From NCBI RefSeq assembly GCF_029238095.1, contig NZ_JAQWGS010000025.1, positions 93,359 through 157,358 on the forward strand: a DNA stretch of 64,000 bases, in the 5' to 3' direction. Positions 24,612 to 33,586 of the stretch are shown one piece after another. Within the stretch, counting starts at the first letter, position 1. Each line of letters opens with the position of its first letter. The position numbers and the translations under genes were made by a program. This DNA is from Lacinutrix sp. (GTDB lineage: Bacteria > Bacteroidota > Bacteroidia > Flavobacteriales > Flavobacteriaceae). The notes under the pieces are model-generated. The model was not told where the DNA came from and made no database searches. It saw nothing but the letters and a program-made list of their open reading frames with translations.

Positions 24612-25621
24612 TGGCAGACGCTGTAAAAGAGGAGCTTTTAGAAGAGAAAATTGCTGAAAAGCAATTAAAAGAAAAGCAATTAAAAGTTAGATTGCTCAAA
24701 ATTCCTGTGCTTAATATTGTAATAAAATTATTAAGTAAAGTTAAGTTGCCTGGATTAGAAGGATTATCGCTTTACGATTTGTTAGAATTATATAGTATAG
24801 GTATTGCTAAAGGTGCATTAACAACTAGAGCAAGCGCTATAGCTTACAGCTTTTTCACAGCCTTATTTCCGTTTTTACTTTTTATTATTATCATTATACC
24901 AAGTATTCCTATTGATGATTTTCAGGACGATTTTTTAATCTTCTTAGAATCGGTTTTACCACCAACAACTTCAGATTTCTTTTCGGACAATATATTTTTT
25001 GCTTTAAAAGATAAAAATAGTAACAGTGGTTTACTATCTACTGTTTTAGTGGTTGCTATTTTTTTAATGACAAATGGTGTAAACGCCTTATTTTCCGGTT
25101 TCGAGAATTCTTACCATCAACAATTAACACGTAATGTATTTAGGCAGTATTTGTATGCCATGGGAGTTGCATTAATATTGTCTTTGCTTTTAATTATTAC
25201 AGTTGTAGTATTGGGTTATTTTCAAATTTATGTTGTAGATAACACGTTAGAATTTTTTAAAGAATACGGTTACGAATCCAGAAGAAAAGCAGATTTTTGG
25301 GCAAATGTAGCACAATATACCTTTTTTGTAATTATTACTTTTTTCGCTACAGCCACATTATACTATTTGGGAACAAGAGAAGGTAAGAAAGCTAAATTTT
25401 TCTCTGTAGGTGCTTTATCTACCACTGTTCTAATCATGTTAACCTCTTATTTATTTGGTGTTTACATAGAAAATTTCTCTCGTTATAACGAACTTTATGG
25501 TTCTATAGGAGCCTTATTAATATTACTATTTTACCTTTGGTTGAATGCAAATATTTTACTGTTAGGTTTTGAATTAAATATGGCATTAATGAATCTTAGA
25601 AAACAACAATATCATGATTAA
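24611..25621 (+). CDS. YihY/BrkB family inner-membrane protein
   Basis: A 336-residue integral membrane protein with a charged cytoplasmic N-terminus (Glu/Lys-rich, residues 1-35), the family motif ALTTRASAIAYSFFTALFPFLLF (first helix, quoted in part) and six predicted helices ending in LYLWLNANILLLGFELNMAL-like FYLWLNANILLLGFELN. The family was once called ribonuclease BN, wrongly; its function is unknown. It overlaps nadC by one base and the following DUF2147 gene by eight, forming a tight three-gene operon. Confidence 0.88.
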   Translation: MADAVKEELLEEKIAEKQLKEKQLKVRLLKIPVLNIVIKLLSKVKLPGLEGLSLYDLLELYSIGIAKGALTTRASAIAYSFFTALFPFLLFIIIIIPSIPIDDFQDDFLIFLESVLPPTTSDFFSDNIFFALKDKNSNSGLLSTVLVVAIFLMTNGVNALFSGFENSYHQQLTRNVFRQYLYAMGVALILSLLLIITVVVLGYFQIYVVDNTLEFFKEYGYESRRKADFWANVAQYTFFVIITFFATATLYYLGTREGKKAKFFSVGALSTTVLIMLTSYLFGVYIENFSRYNELYGSIGALLILLFYLWLNANILLLGFELNMALMNLRKQQYHD

Positions 25622-26039
25622 GCACTTTCTCATTCTAGTATTTTTAGTGTCTTTTTCTGGACAAGCTCAAGACATTTTTGGAAAGTGGAAAACGATAGAT
25701 GACCAAACAGGTGAGGCAAAATCTATAGTTGAAATTTATAAACGCGATGGAAAAGTTTTTGGCAAAATTGTTTCCATTTTAAACCCAGAAGTAAAGGACG
25801 CGCTTTGCTTAAAATGTGAAGGAGAGGATAAAAATAAGCCTGTTTTGGGTTTCGAACTTATCAAGAATATGACAAAAGAAGGACGCTATTATAAAAATGG
25901 AACTATTTTCGATCCAGAACATGGCAAGAAATATAAATGCAGATTAATGCTAACCGAAAATCCTGATATATTACAAGTAAGAGGCTATATTGCCTTTTTA
26001 TATGCTTCACAATATTGGCAACGAGTTAAAGAAAGATAA
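25614..26039 (+). CDS. DUF2147 family exported protein
   Basis: A 141-residue exported protein: signal peptide (MIKHFLILVFLVSFSGQAQ), then a lipocalin-like/calycin beta-barrel domain of DUF2147 with the hallmarks DIFGKWKTIDDQTGEAKSIVEIY, KVFGKIVSIL, CLKCEGEDKNKP and LELIKNM-like FELIKNM, ending RGYIAFLYASQYWQR. Family members may bind small hydrophobic molecules; the ligand is not known. Overlaps the preceding BrkB-family gene by eight bases. Confidence 0.88.
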   Translation: MIKHFLILVFLVSFSGQAQDIFGKWKTIDDQTGEAKSIVEIYKRDGKVFGKIVSILNPEVKDALCLKCEGEDKNKPVLGFELIKNMTKEGRYYKNGTIFDPEHGKKYKCRLMLTENPDILQVRGYIAFLYASQYWQRVKER

Positions 26040-26137
26040 TAGAGATTATCGTATTTATTTCTCAGTTGGAAGTAAATTAACGAGATATCAATACATCGAA
26101 TACCAAACACTAAAAATCGAATACTTAATACTAAATT

Positions 26138-28591
26138 TTGAGTCATTTCATAGACGTTATATTACCAATTCCTTTGGAAAAAATGTTTACTTATAGCATT
26201 ACCAAAGCCGAATCTCAATTTTTAAAAGTTGGTATGCGTGTATCTGTACCTTTTGGTAAAACCAAAATACACACAGGTTTGGTTGGCGCAATACATAACA
26301 ATCCGCCTTTAATTTATGAGGCCAAACAAATTCATCAAATTTTAGACGAAAAGCCTATTGTAACCTCAAAACAATTATCTTTTTGGCAATGGATTGCAAC
26401 TTATTATATGTGTACAATAGGTGAAGTTATGCGTGCAGCTTTACCAAATGCCTTTATTTTAGAAAGTGAAACACTCGTAAGTAGAAACTTAAATAAAGAC
26501 ATAAAAGATACTGATTTAAAAGACGATGAGTATCTGGTTATTGAAGCTTTGCATCATCAATCTACACTAAAAATTCAGGAGATTTCTAATATTTTAAATA
26601 AAAAGAATGTGCTTCCTGTTATTAAACGGCTTATCGATAAAGAGGTTATTTTACTTCAGGAAGAAATTTACGATAAATACAAACCCAAATATGTTAGGTA
26701 TGTAAAATTGCAAGCAGAATATACAAATGAGATTGGATTGCATCAATTGTTAGATGATTTAAGCCGTGCAGAAAAGCAAAGAAAGGTGGTTTTGACCTTA
26801 TTTTCGATTTCTGCCAAAACAAAAAAGCCAATAAAAGTAAAAACATTAGTAGAAGAGAGCGGAAGCTCTACTGCAATTATAAAAGCTTTAATAGATAAAG
26901 ATGTTCTAGAAGAATATCATATTCAAACCGACCGTATAGAATATGATGGTGAAGAAAACGAAGCAACCAAAACTTTAAACGAATACCAAACTGAAGCGCT
27001 TAAGCAAATAGAAAAGACTTTTAAAACTCAAAATGTAACGTTGTTACATGGTATTACGTCTTCTGGCAAAACAGAGGTTTATGTAAAGCTTATAGAGCAA
27101 ATTCTAGCCCAAGGAAAACAAGTATTGTATTTGTTGCCTGAAATTGCTTTAACAACACAGTTAGTTACCAGACTTCAAAATTATTTTGGAGAACAAGTTT
27201 CTGTTTTTCATAGCAAATACTCAGCTCACGAACGTGTTGAGGTTTATAATCATGTGTTGGGTAATTCCGCGAAAGCGAAAATAATTTTAGGAGCACGTTC
27301 GTCTATATTTTTACCATTTCATGATTTAGGATTAATAATAGTAGACGAAGAACACGAACAGTCCTTTAAGCAATTTGATCCAGCGCCTCGTTATCATGCA
27401 CGTGATGCAGCAGTTGTTTTGGCGCATTTACATCAAGCAAAAACATTGTTAGGTAGTGCAACACCATGCTTAGAAAGTTATAATAATGCAGTAGAAAAAA
27501 AATACGGAATAGTAGAAATTAACCGTCGTTATAATAATGTGCAGCCACCAGAAATCGAATTGGTAGATATTGCAGATAAGCACAAAAAGAAACGCATGAA
27601 AGGTCATTTTAGCGATAGAATGATTGAAGAAATTACTGATGCTTTAGACCAAGGTCATCAAATTATCTTATTTCAAAACCGAAGAGGTTACTCACCAATT
27701 GTAGAGTGTAATACTTGTGGACATTCGCCACAATGTCCTAATTGCGATGTGAGTTTAACCTACCATCAATACAGAAAACAATTGCGTTGTCATTATTGTG
27801 GACATAACAATGCCATGTTACAAAAATGTATGGCTTGCGGCATTTCTAATTTAGATACTAAAGGCTTTGGTACAGAGCAAATAGAATCTGAAGCTAAAAC
27901 ATTATTTCCTAAGGCTAATGTTGCACGAATGGATTTAGATACCACACGTGGCAAATACGGATACGAAAAAATAATTACTGCTCTTGAGCAACAAGAAATA
28001 GATATTTTAGTTGGTACACAAATGCTTACTAAAGGTTTAGATTTTAGAAACGTTAAGCTTGTTGGTATTATGAATGCTGATAATATGCTAAATTTTCCAG
28101 ATTTTAGAGCACATGAAAGGAGTTTTCAACTTATGTTGCAAGTTTCTGGTCGAGCAGGAAGAACAAAAAAACGCGGTAAAGTATTAATACAAACTTATAA
28201 TCCATACCATAAAATTTTACAGCAAGTCTCTACAAACGATTATGTTGGCATGTTTAAAGAGCAACTACAAGAGCGTCGAGATTTTAAATATCCACCTTAT
28301 TTTAGACTTATAAAAATAACGCTAAAACATAGAGATTATACTAAAGTAGAAACAGCAAGCGAGTGGTTTGCGAAATCATTACGTCAGGTTTTTAAAACAA
28401 ATGTTTTAGGTCCAGAATTTCCACCTGTTTCTCGAGTTAGAAATCAATATTTAAAAAATATACTTGTAAAAATACCTCAAGCACAATCGTTAGGAAAAAC
28501 AAAAGATGCAATAAAGAAAATTAATTTTAGTTTTGAGGCTGTACCAGCTTTTAAAGGTGTACGTGTTATATTAAATGTAGATAATTATTAA
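26138..28591 (+). CDS. priA: primosomal helicase PriA, TTG start
   Basis: PriA restarts replication forks as a 3'-5' helicase. The 817-residue protein has the N-terminal 3'BD (IDVILPIPLEKMFTY), a helicase core with Walker A GITSSGKTEVY (about residue 305), DEEHEQ, GSATPCLES, two zinc sites (CNTCGHSPQCPNC, CHYCGHNN, CMACG), GTQMLTKGLDF and GRAGR, then the C-terminal domain. The TTG start at 26138 gives MSHFIDVILPIP, which fits the family; no ATG is available upstream. A 100-base AT-rich gap precedes it, with no clear promoter. Confidence 0.95.
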   Translation: MSHFIDVILPIPLEKMFTYSITKAESQFLKVGMRVSVPFGKTKIHTGLVGAIHNNPPLIYEAKQIHQILDEKPIVTSKQLSFWQWIATYYMCTIGEVMRAALPNAFILESETLVSRNLNKDIKDTDLKDDEYLVIEALHHQSTLKIQEISNILNKKNVLPVIKRLIDKEVILLQEEIYDKYKPKYVRYVKLQAEYTNEIGLHQLLDDLSRAEKQRKVVLTLFSISAKTKKPIKVKTLVEESGSSTAIIKALIDKDVLEEYHIQTDRIEYDGEENEATKTLNEYQTEALKQIEKTFKTQNVTLLHGITSSGKTEVYVKLIEQILAQGKQVLYLLPEIALTTQLVTRLQNYFGEQVSVFHSKYSAHERVEVYNHVLGNSAKAKIILGARSSIFLPFHDLGLIIVDEEHEQSFKQFDPAPRYHARDAAVVLAHLHQAKTLLGSATPCLESYNNAVEKKYGIVEINRRYNNVQPPEIELVDIADKHKKKRMKGHFSDRMIEEITDALDQGHQIILFQNRRGYSPIVECNTCGHSPQCPNCDVSLTYHQYRKQLRCHYCGHNNAMLQKCMACGISNLDTKGFGTEQIESEAKTLFPKANVARMDLDTTRGKYGYEKIITALEQQEIDILVGTQMLTKGLDFRNVKLVGIMNADNMLNFPDFRAHERSFQLMLQVSGRAGRTKKRGKVLIQTYNPYHKILQQVSTNDYVGMFKEQLQERRDFKYPPYFRLIKITLKHRDYTKVETASEWFAKSLRQVFKTNVLGPEFPPVSRVRNQYLKNILVKIPQAQSLGKTKDAIKKINFSFEAVPAFKGVRVILNVDNY

Positions 28592-28616
28592 CTGTTTGTT
28601 TATATTTAAAACAAAA

Positions 28617-28644
28617 AAAATCTACCGTTACATGGTAGGATTTT
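28617..28644. terminator. intrinsic terminator of priA and the LytTR gene
   Basis: AAAATCTACC pairs with GGTAGGATTTT (one bulged base) around a 7-base loop, with A and T runs on either side, between convergent genes. Confidence 0.65.
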
Positions 28645-28671
28645 CCAGCTATTAACCAAATGCTAAGTGTG

Positions 28672-29367
28672 TTAGATGTTGTTTAAAGCATCAACAAGCA
28701 TGGTTTTTTTATTCCTACTTAAAGGAATTTCATAAGATCCAACTTCAACATTTTTACTGTTAAATCGGTCTACTTTATCTAAATTTACAATGTAAGATTT
28801 ATGAATCCTTAAAAATTTACCATCAGGTAATTCAGTTTCAAAAGCTTTCATTGTAGATAATACAACTAAAGAAGTGTCTTCTGTTACTAATTTAACATAA
28901 TCTCCAAGAGCTTCAATCCACTTTATATCCTTAATGTAGACTTTACGTTTTTTAAGATTACTTTTTACAAAAATATGTTCGCCTTCTGTTTCGTTGAAGT
29001 CTAATTTTAGTTTGTGTTGTTCTAGAGCTTTGCCAACAGCCTGATTAAAACGTTCTCTCGTAATAGGTTTTTGTAAATAATCTGTAGCGTCGTAATTAAA
29101 GGCTTTAAATGCGTATTCTGTTTTTCCTGTTACAAAAATAATTTGAGGCTTGTTATTTAATACATCTAACAGCTGAAAACCATTAAGAACTGGCATTTCT
29201 ATATCTAAAAAAATAAGGTCTACTTTGTATGTATTCAAACCATTTTTTGCCTCTAGTGCACTACAATATTGAGCTATAAGATTTAGTGCACTATTACTCT
29301 CTATCAATTTAACAATTGAAAGTCTTTGAATTGCCGAGTCATCAACAACTACACAATTTAGAGTCAT
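28672..29367 (-). CDS. LytTR-family response regulator
   Basis: A 231-residue two-domain regulator: a receiver domain (residues 1-120) with acidic residues at the start (VVDDSAI), the phospho-acceptor Asp in DLIFLDIEMP (about residue 55) and the Lys in LQKPIT, then a LytTR DNA-binding domain (about 130-231; FVKSNLKKRKVYIKDIKWIEALGDY, quoted in part; FLRIHKSYIVN). It probably responds to a histidine kinase and binds direct repeats upstream of target genes. No histidine kinase is encoded nearby, so it is an orphan here. Confidence 0.92.
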   Translation of the reverse strand: MTLNCVVVDDSAIQRLSIVKLIESNSALNLIAQYCSALEAKNGLNTYKVDLIFLDIEMPVLNGFQLLDVLNNKPQIIFVTGKTEYAFKAFNYDATDYLQKPITRERFNQAVGKALEQHKLKLDFNETEGEHIFVKSNLKKRKVYIKDIKWIEALGDYVKLVTEDTSLVVLSTMKAFETELPDGKFLRIHKSYIVNLDKVDRFNSKNVEVGSYEIPLSRNKKTMLVDALNNI

Positions 29368-29514
29368 AGGTTATTTGTGTTTAGATAATATTATCGACAA
29401 TTTTACAAAAAATTCGGATTAAATCCAAAAAACATCGCTTAAACGTAATCTTTAACATTTTGTTATGCACTTAATCGAATGGTTTTTTATGTTTTTAATT
29501 TAATTAGAAAAGAA

Positions 29515-29545
29515 TTGTATGTTTTAATAAAAAGACTTATTTTTG
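29515..29545 (+). promoter_or_regulatory. promoter of rpsF-rpsR-rplI
   Basis: TTG (29515-29517), 20 bases, then TATTTTTG (29538-29545), matching the Bacteroidota TTG / TAnnTTTG promoter at the standard spacing, 32 bases before the rpsF start codon. Confidence 0.75.
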
Positions 29546-29577
29546 CACTCATTTTTAACACAATAAAATAGATTTTT

Positions 29578-29916
29578 ATGAATCATTATGAAACTGTTTT
29601 CATCTTAAATCCCGTTTTATCTGAAACTCAGATAAAGGAAACAGTACAGAAGTATGAAGAATTTCTTACTAGTAGAGGAGCAAAGATGGTATCAAAAGAA
29701 GATTGGGGCTTAAAGAAGTTAGCTTATCCAATCCAAAACAAAAAAAGTGGCTTTTACCACTTATTTGAGTACACCGTAGATGGTGAACACATTAATCCTT
29801 TAGAAGTAGAGTTTAGACGTGATGAGCGTTTTATGCGTTACTTAACTGTAGCTTTAGATAAGCACGCGATTTCGTGGGCAGAAAGAAGAAGAGCTAAACT
29901 TAAACAAAAAGCATAA
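29578..29916 (+). CDS. rpsF: 30S ribosomal protein S6
   Basis: S6 sits on the 30S platform and binds 16S rRNA together with S18, its downstream neighbour. The 112-residue protein has the characteristic start [32 protein letters not shown] and [16 protein letters not shown]. Start ATG at 29578, downstream of a good promoter. First gene of the S6-S18-L9 operon, which in this lineage lacks the single-stranded DNA-binding protein or priB gene seen elsewhere between these genes. Confidence 0.98.
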   Translation: MNHYETVFILNPVLSETQIKETVQKYEEFLTSRGAKMVSKEDWGLKKLAYPIQNKKSGFYHLFEYTVDGEHINPLEVEFRRDERFMRYLTVALDKHAISWAERRRAKLKQKA

Positions 29917-29918
29917 TT

Positions 29919-30215
29919 ATGGCATCTATAGAACAACAAGCAAAAGGAAAAAAAGAAGGTGAAATTAGATATTTAACACCTTTAAATATTGACACGAATA
30001 AGCAAAAAAAATACTGTCGTTTTAAGAAGTCTGGAATCAAATATGTAGATTATAAAGATGCAGATTGGTTATTAGGTTTTATAAACGAACAAGGTAAAAT
30101 TTTGCCAAGACGTTTAACAGGAACTTCTTTAAAATACCAAAGAAAAGTATCTGTAGCTGTAAAAAGAGCGCGTCATTTAGCGTTATTACCTTATGTAACA
30201 GATTTATTAAAATAA
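29919..30215 (+). CDS. rpsR: 30S ribosomal protein S18
   Basis: S18 binds 16S rRNA next to S6. The 98-residue protein has [20 protein letters not shown], the signature [20 protein letters not shown] and [11 protein letters not shown]. The N-terminus carries a short Lys/Gln-rich extension, usual in Bacteroidota. The gene starts two bases after rpsF ends. Confidence 0.98.
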   Translation: MASIEQQAKGKKEGEIRYLTPLNIDTNKQKKYCRFKKSGIKYVDYKDADWLLGFINEQGKILPRRLTGTSLKYQRKVSVAVKRARHLALLPYVTDLLK

Positions 30216-30228
30216 AATTATCATAACA

Positions 30229-30678
30229 ATGGAACTTATATTAAAACAAGACGTTGAAAATTTAGGATTTAAAGACGATGTTGTAACGGTTAAGAACGGT
30301 TATGGTAGAAATTTTTTAATTCCTTCTGGTCACGCTGTATTAGCTACATCTTCTGCAAAGAAAGTATTAGCCGAAAACATAAAGCAACGTGCATTTAAAG
30401 AAAAGAAAGAAATCGAAGATGCAACTGCAATTGCAGAAGCTATTAAAGGTTTAGAAATTAAAATCGCTTCAAAAACTGGTCAAGGAGACAAGTTATTTGG
30501 TTCTGTAAACAATATCAACCTTGCAGAAGCATTAGAAAAAGAAGGTCACGCAATTGATAAAAAATTCATCTCAGTTGTAGGTGGAAATGTAAAACGTTTA
30601 GGTAAGTATGATGCTACTGTACGTTTACATAGATCAGTATCAGCAGACATTCAGTTTGAAGTTGTAGCGCAAGCTTAA
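30229..30678 (+). CDS. rplI: 50S ribosomal protein L9
   Basis: L9 spans the 50S surface near the L1 stalk. The 149-residue protein has the N-terminal globular domain (MELILKQDVENLGFKDDVV, NGYGRNFLIPSGHA), the long connecting helix and the C-terminal domain with GDKLFGSVNNINLAEAL. Last gene of the operon, 13 bases after rpsR, followed by a terminator. Confidence 0.98.
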   Translation: MELILKQDVENLGFKDDVVTVKNGYGRNFLIPSGHAVLATSSAKKVLAENIKQRAFKEKKEIEDATAIAEAIKGLEIKIASKTGQGDKLFGSVNNINLAEALEKEGHAIDKKFISVVGGNVKRLGKYDATVRLHRSVSADIQFEVVAQA

Positions 30679-30698
30679 GATTTTAAATCACATCAAAT

Positions 30699-30733
30699 AA
30701 AACCGTTTGGAGCTACTCTAAACGGTTTTTTTA
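30699..30733 (+). terminator. intrinsic terminator of the S6-S18-L9 operon
   Basis: Stem AAAACCGTTT / AAACGGTTTT with an 11-base loop, followed by a run of T. Confidence 0.9.
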
Positions 30734-30845
30734 ATTTATAAATTTTGCTTTAAAAAAACAGTTTTTTTATAAGAGCAAAAGTTGATTATTTCAATAAACT
30801 TGTTTCAAGTAACCATTTGACATTAAAAAAAATAAGAAATACCAA

Positions 30846-31313
30846 ATGAAATATTCTAGACTTACAAAAGAACAATTTGAAGAACTACATCAAGAATTTA
30901 TTAATTTTTTGGCAACTCAATCTATAACAGTAGACGAGTGGCAAGATATCAAGACAAATAAACCATATGTCGCAGAACAAGAGTTAGATATCTTTAGTGA
31001 TTTGGTTTGGGAAGGTGTTTTAAACCAAACTAAATATTTAGAGCACATATCTCCAAAAGATATTCATTTGTTTGCACTTAATGAAGACCATATGCACCTT
31101 ATAGGTATTAAGGTAAAAGAAGACGTAGATTTAACTACTGCAGAAGGTTTTAATTGGTTAAGAGCAAACTTGATGCATGATCATGTAGAGTTTGTTCAAG
31201 CAAAAAAAGACTATACTAATGATAAAAATTTAGATAAGTTTACACTCATTCAACAAGGCTCTAATATTACAAAAGGAGAACTGTATCAATATATGTTTAG
31301 GCTTATAAATTAA
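30846..31313 (+). CDS. DUF6495 family protein
   Basis: A 155-residue acidic cytoplasmic protein beginning MKYSRLTKEQFEELHQEFINF, with SVDEWQD-like ITVDEWQDIK and DLVWEGVLNQTKYLEHISP. It matches DUF6495, which I recall as a flavobacterial family of unknown function. No signal or membrane helix. The His-rich segment LMHDHVEF is noticeable but not diagnostic. Located between rplI and hisS with its own upstream AT-rich gap. Confidence 0.75.
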   Translation: MKYSRLTKEQFEELHQEFINFLATQSITVDEWQDIKTNKPYVAEQELDIFSDLVWEGVLNQTKYLEHISPKDIHLFALNEDHMHLIGIKVKEDVDLTTAEGFNWLRANLMHDHVEFVQAKKDYTNDKNLDKFTLIQQGSNITKGELYQYMFRLIN

Positions 31314-31456
31314 CAAATTTTTGAGTAATCAGGAATCTCATTAATTAACTTTCATAATTTATAACTAATCAACTATTTTTGTCATTCATGCGAATCGATA
31401 AAGACATAAAAAAATAAGTAATAATTAAAACAAATCCCTTTTTTTAAGGGAATATT

Positions 31457-32839
31457 ATGGAACAAAAACCAAGCATACCAAAAGGAACAAGAGATTTTAA
31501 TCCAGAGCAAGTTGCTAAACGTAACTATATTTTTAGTACCATAAAAACTTGTTTTGAAACTTTTGGTTTTCAGCCTATAGAAACACCAAGCTTTGAAAAT
31601 AGCGAAACGCTAATGGGAAAGTATGGTGAAGAAGGTGATCGTTTGATTTTTAAGATTTTAAATAGTGGTGATTTTTTATCAAAAGTAAATAATCAGTTAT
31701 ATGCTGATAAAAACTCTAATAAAATTACTTCTAGTATCTCAGAAAAAGCCTTACGTTACGATTTAACAGTGCCTTTCGCGCGTTACGTTGTTCAACACCA
31801 AAACGAAATAGAATTCCCATTTAAACGCTACCAAATGCAACCGGTTTGGAGAGCAGACAGACCACAAAAAGGACGTTTTAGAGAATTCTATCAATGCGAT
31901 GCAGATGTTGTTGGCAGTGAGAGTTTATGGCAAGAAGTAGAGTTTGTACAATTGTATGATACAGTATTTGATGCATTAGGTTTAAAAGGCACAACCATAA
32001 AAATTAACAATCGTAAAATACTTTCTGGTATAGCAGAAGTTATAGGAGCAAGCGATAAGCTTATCGATTTTACAGTTGCATTAGATAAATTAGATAAAAT
32101 AGGAGAGGAGAAAGTTAAAGAAGAAATGTTGGGTAAAGGTATTCCGCAAAACGGAATAGATAAACTACAGCCATTATTCTCTTTAACTGGAGGTTTCGAT
32201 TCTCAAATAGAAAGCTTAAAACAGATTTTAAGCACTTCCAAAGAAGGTAAAAAAGGTATTGAAGAATTACAATTTATAAACAATGCGATACAAAGCCTTG
32301 GCTTAAAAACATCTACATTACAGTTAGATGTAACACTTGCACGTGGTTTAAACTATTATACAGGAGCCATATTCGAAGTTTCTGCACCAGAAGGTGTTAA
32401 AATGGGCTCAATTGGTGGAGGAGGACGATATGCTGATTTAACTGGTATATTTGGTTTAAAAAATGTAAGTGGAGTAGGAATTAGTTTTGGTTTAGATCGC
32501 ATCTACCTTGTATTAGAAGAATTAGGTTTGTTTCCAGAGACCATAACTAAAAGTACAGAAGTATTATTTATAAATTTTGGAGATAAAGAAGCGCTATTTA
32601 GTTTAAAAGCAATAAAATCTTTGCGAGAAGCAGGTGTTAACTCAGAATTATATCCAGATAGAATAACTAATGGTAAGCATATGAAAAAGCAAATGAATTA
32701 TGCAAACAAGCGCAATATACCATTTGTGGTACTAGTTGGTGAGGAGGAAATGAATAATAGTTTATATACTTTAAAAGATATGAAATCTGGTGAGCAAAAA
32801 AAAGTGTCTTTAGATGTTTTAATTTCCTCAGTTAAATAA
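31457..32839 (+). CDS. hisS: histidine-tRNA ligase
   Basis: Charges tRNA-His. The 460-residue class II synthetase has KPSIPKGTRDFNP at the N-terminus, motif 2 (RPQKGRFREFYQCDADVVG), the histidine-binding ARGLNYYTGAIFEV, GSIGGGGRYADL (motif 3 region) and a C-terminal anticodon-binding domain (from about residue 365). Its tRNA substrate gene is in this window (54.4 kb). A 143-base AT-rich gap precedes it; I saw no clear promoter match. Confidence 0.97.
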   Translation: MEQKPSIPKGTRDFNPEQVAKRNYIFSTIKTCFETFGFQPIETPSFENSETLMGKYGEEGDRLIFKILNSGDFLSKVNNQLYADKNSNKITSSISEKALRYDLTVPFARYVVQHQNEIEFPFKRYQMQPVWRADRPQKGRFREFYQCDADVVGSESLWQEVEFVQLYDTVFDALGLKGTTIKINNRKILSGIAEVIGASDKLIDFTVALDKLDKIGEEKVKEEMLGKGIPQNGIDKLQPLFSLTGGFDSQIESLKQILSTSKEGKKGIEELQFINNAIQSLGLKTSTLQLDVTLARGLNYYTGAIFEVSAPEGVKMGSIGGGGRYADLTGIFGLKNVSGVGISFGLDRIYLVLEELGLFPETITKSTEVLFINFGDKEALFSLKAIKSLREAGVNSELYPDRITNGKHMKKQMNYANKRNIPFVVLVGEEEMNNSLYTLKDMKSGEQKKVSLDVLISSVK

Positions 32840-32895
32840 AGAAATATAGCTAAACTTATTGATTACCAAAAGATTAATTAAGCTTGATAATAAAT

Positions 32896-32925
32896 AAAGT
32901 CTAACACGAAGGTGTTAGACTTTTT
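32896..32925. terminator. intrinsic terminator of hisS
   Basis: AAAGTCTAACAC / GTGTTAGACTTT with loop GAAG and a following T run. It separates hisS from the converging tRNA-Met gene and may serve both. Confidence 0.9.
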
Positions 32926-32930
32926 ACTTG

Positions 32931-33004
32931 TAGCGAGAACGAGAATTGAACTCGTGACCTCCGGGTTATGAATCCGACGCTCTAACCGACTGAGCTACCT
33001 CGCC
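32931..33004 (-). tRNA. tRNA-Met (CAT)
   Basis: On the minus strand, a 74-nt cloverleaf: acceptor GGCGAGG / TCTCGCT with A73, D stem GCTC/GAGC, anticodon loop TTCATAA (anticodon CAT), T arm ACGAG-TTCAATT-CTCGT. The acceptor has G-U pairs at 1-72 and 7-66, and the anticodon stem has an A-C at its loop end. The 1-72 pair distinguishes it from typical initiator tRNA; an elongator is most likely, though a CAT-anticodon tRNA-Ile2 cannot be fully excluded. CCA is not encoded. Confidence 0.92.
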
Positions 33005-33019
33005 ATAATTTTGAGTGTG

Positions 33020-33050
33020 CAAATATAAAAACAAATTCATAGTGCACAAA
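33020..33050 (-). promoter_or_regulatory. promoter of tRNA-Met
   Basis: On the minus strand TTTG (33047-33050), 19 bases, TATATTTG (33020-33027): an exact Bacteroidota promoter, 15 bases before the first tRNA base. Confidence 0.8.
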
Positions 33051-33144
33051 CATAAAAGTGAATTAAAATTTTTATTTAATTTTTTTTCAAAACTTATTAA
33101 TTAATGTATATATTGGAGACATAATATATATAGATAACCTACAA

Positions 33145-33531
33145 ATGGACGAAAAAGTAAAATACGAAATGGAGTTTCCCATACATGCCTCACCTTCAAT
33201 GCTTTATCAGTATATCTCTACACCTTCAGGGTTGTCTGAATGGTATGCAGATAATGTGAATTCTCGAGGAGAGCTTTTTAAGTTTATATGGGATGGAGCA
33301 GAGGAACAAGCAAAATTATTGACAAAAAAGAGTGGAGAGCGTATTAAATTTCGTTGGTTAGAAGATGAAGGCGAATCTTATTACTTTGAAATTAGAATTC
33401 AAGTAGATGAAATCACTAAAGATGTTTCTATAATGATAACCGATTTTGCAGAAGAAGATGAAATTGAAGAAGGGAAAATGCTTTGGGAAAATCAAATCTC
33501 AGATTTGAAACAAGTACTAGGCTCGGTTTAA
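33145..33531 (+). CDS. START-like/SRPBCC domain protein
   Basis: A 128-residue acidic protein with the helix-grip pattern of START-like (SRPBCC) proteins: EFPIHASPSMLYQYISTPSGLSEWYAD and IKFRWLEDEGESYYFEIRI. Such proteins bind hydrophobic ligands; in Bacteroidota this short version is widespread and uncharacterised. No signal peptide. It ends just before a terminator hairpin that overlaps the next gene's promoter. Confidence 0.85.
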   Translation: MDEKVKYEMEFPIHASPSMLYQYISTPSGLSEWYADNVNSRGELFKFIWDGAEEQAKLLTKKSGERIKFRWLEDEGESYYFEIRIQVDEITKDVSIMITDFAEEDEIEEGKMLWENQISDLKQVLGSV

Positions 33532-33552
33532 AAAAAATACATATTTTAAAGT

Positions 33553-33586
33553 TATATTTGTGCTGAAGAAATTCAGCACTTTTTTT
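33553..33586 (+). terminator. intrinsic terminator overlapping a promoter element
   Basis: GTGCTGAA (33560-33567), loop GAAA, TTCAGCAC (33572-33579) and seven T form a perfect terminator for the START-like gene. Immediately before and overlapping it, TATATTTG (33553-33560) matches the -7 promoter element, so a start site would fall inside the hairpin and the new transcript would escape termination. This also shows that the GTG at 33560 is not the start codon of the next gene. Confidence 0.75.

Noticed and set aside
26075..26137. AT-rich near-repeats (CGAATAC..., CTTAATACTA) before priA
   Set aside because: Copies are too degenerate and short to call a repeat; composition alone explains them.
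25990..26196. 68-residue frame between DUF2147 and priA
   Set aside because: It overlaps both neighbours in another frame and has no protein-like pattern.
33560..33586. GTG start for the aminotransferase adding nine residues
   Set aside because: The GTG lies in a perfect terminator hairpin, and the family starts at the following ATG.
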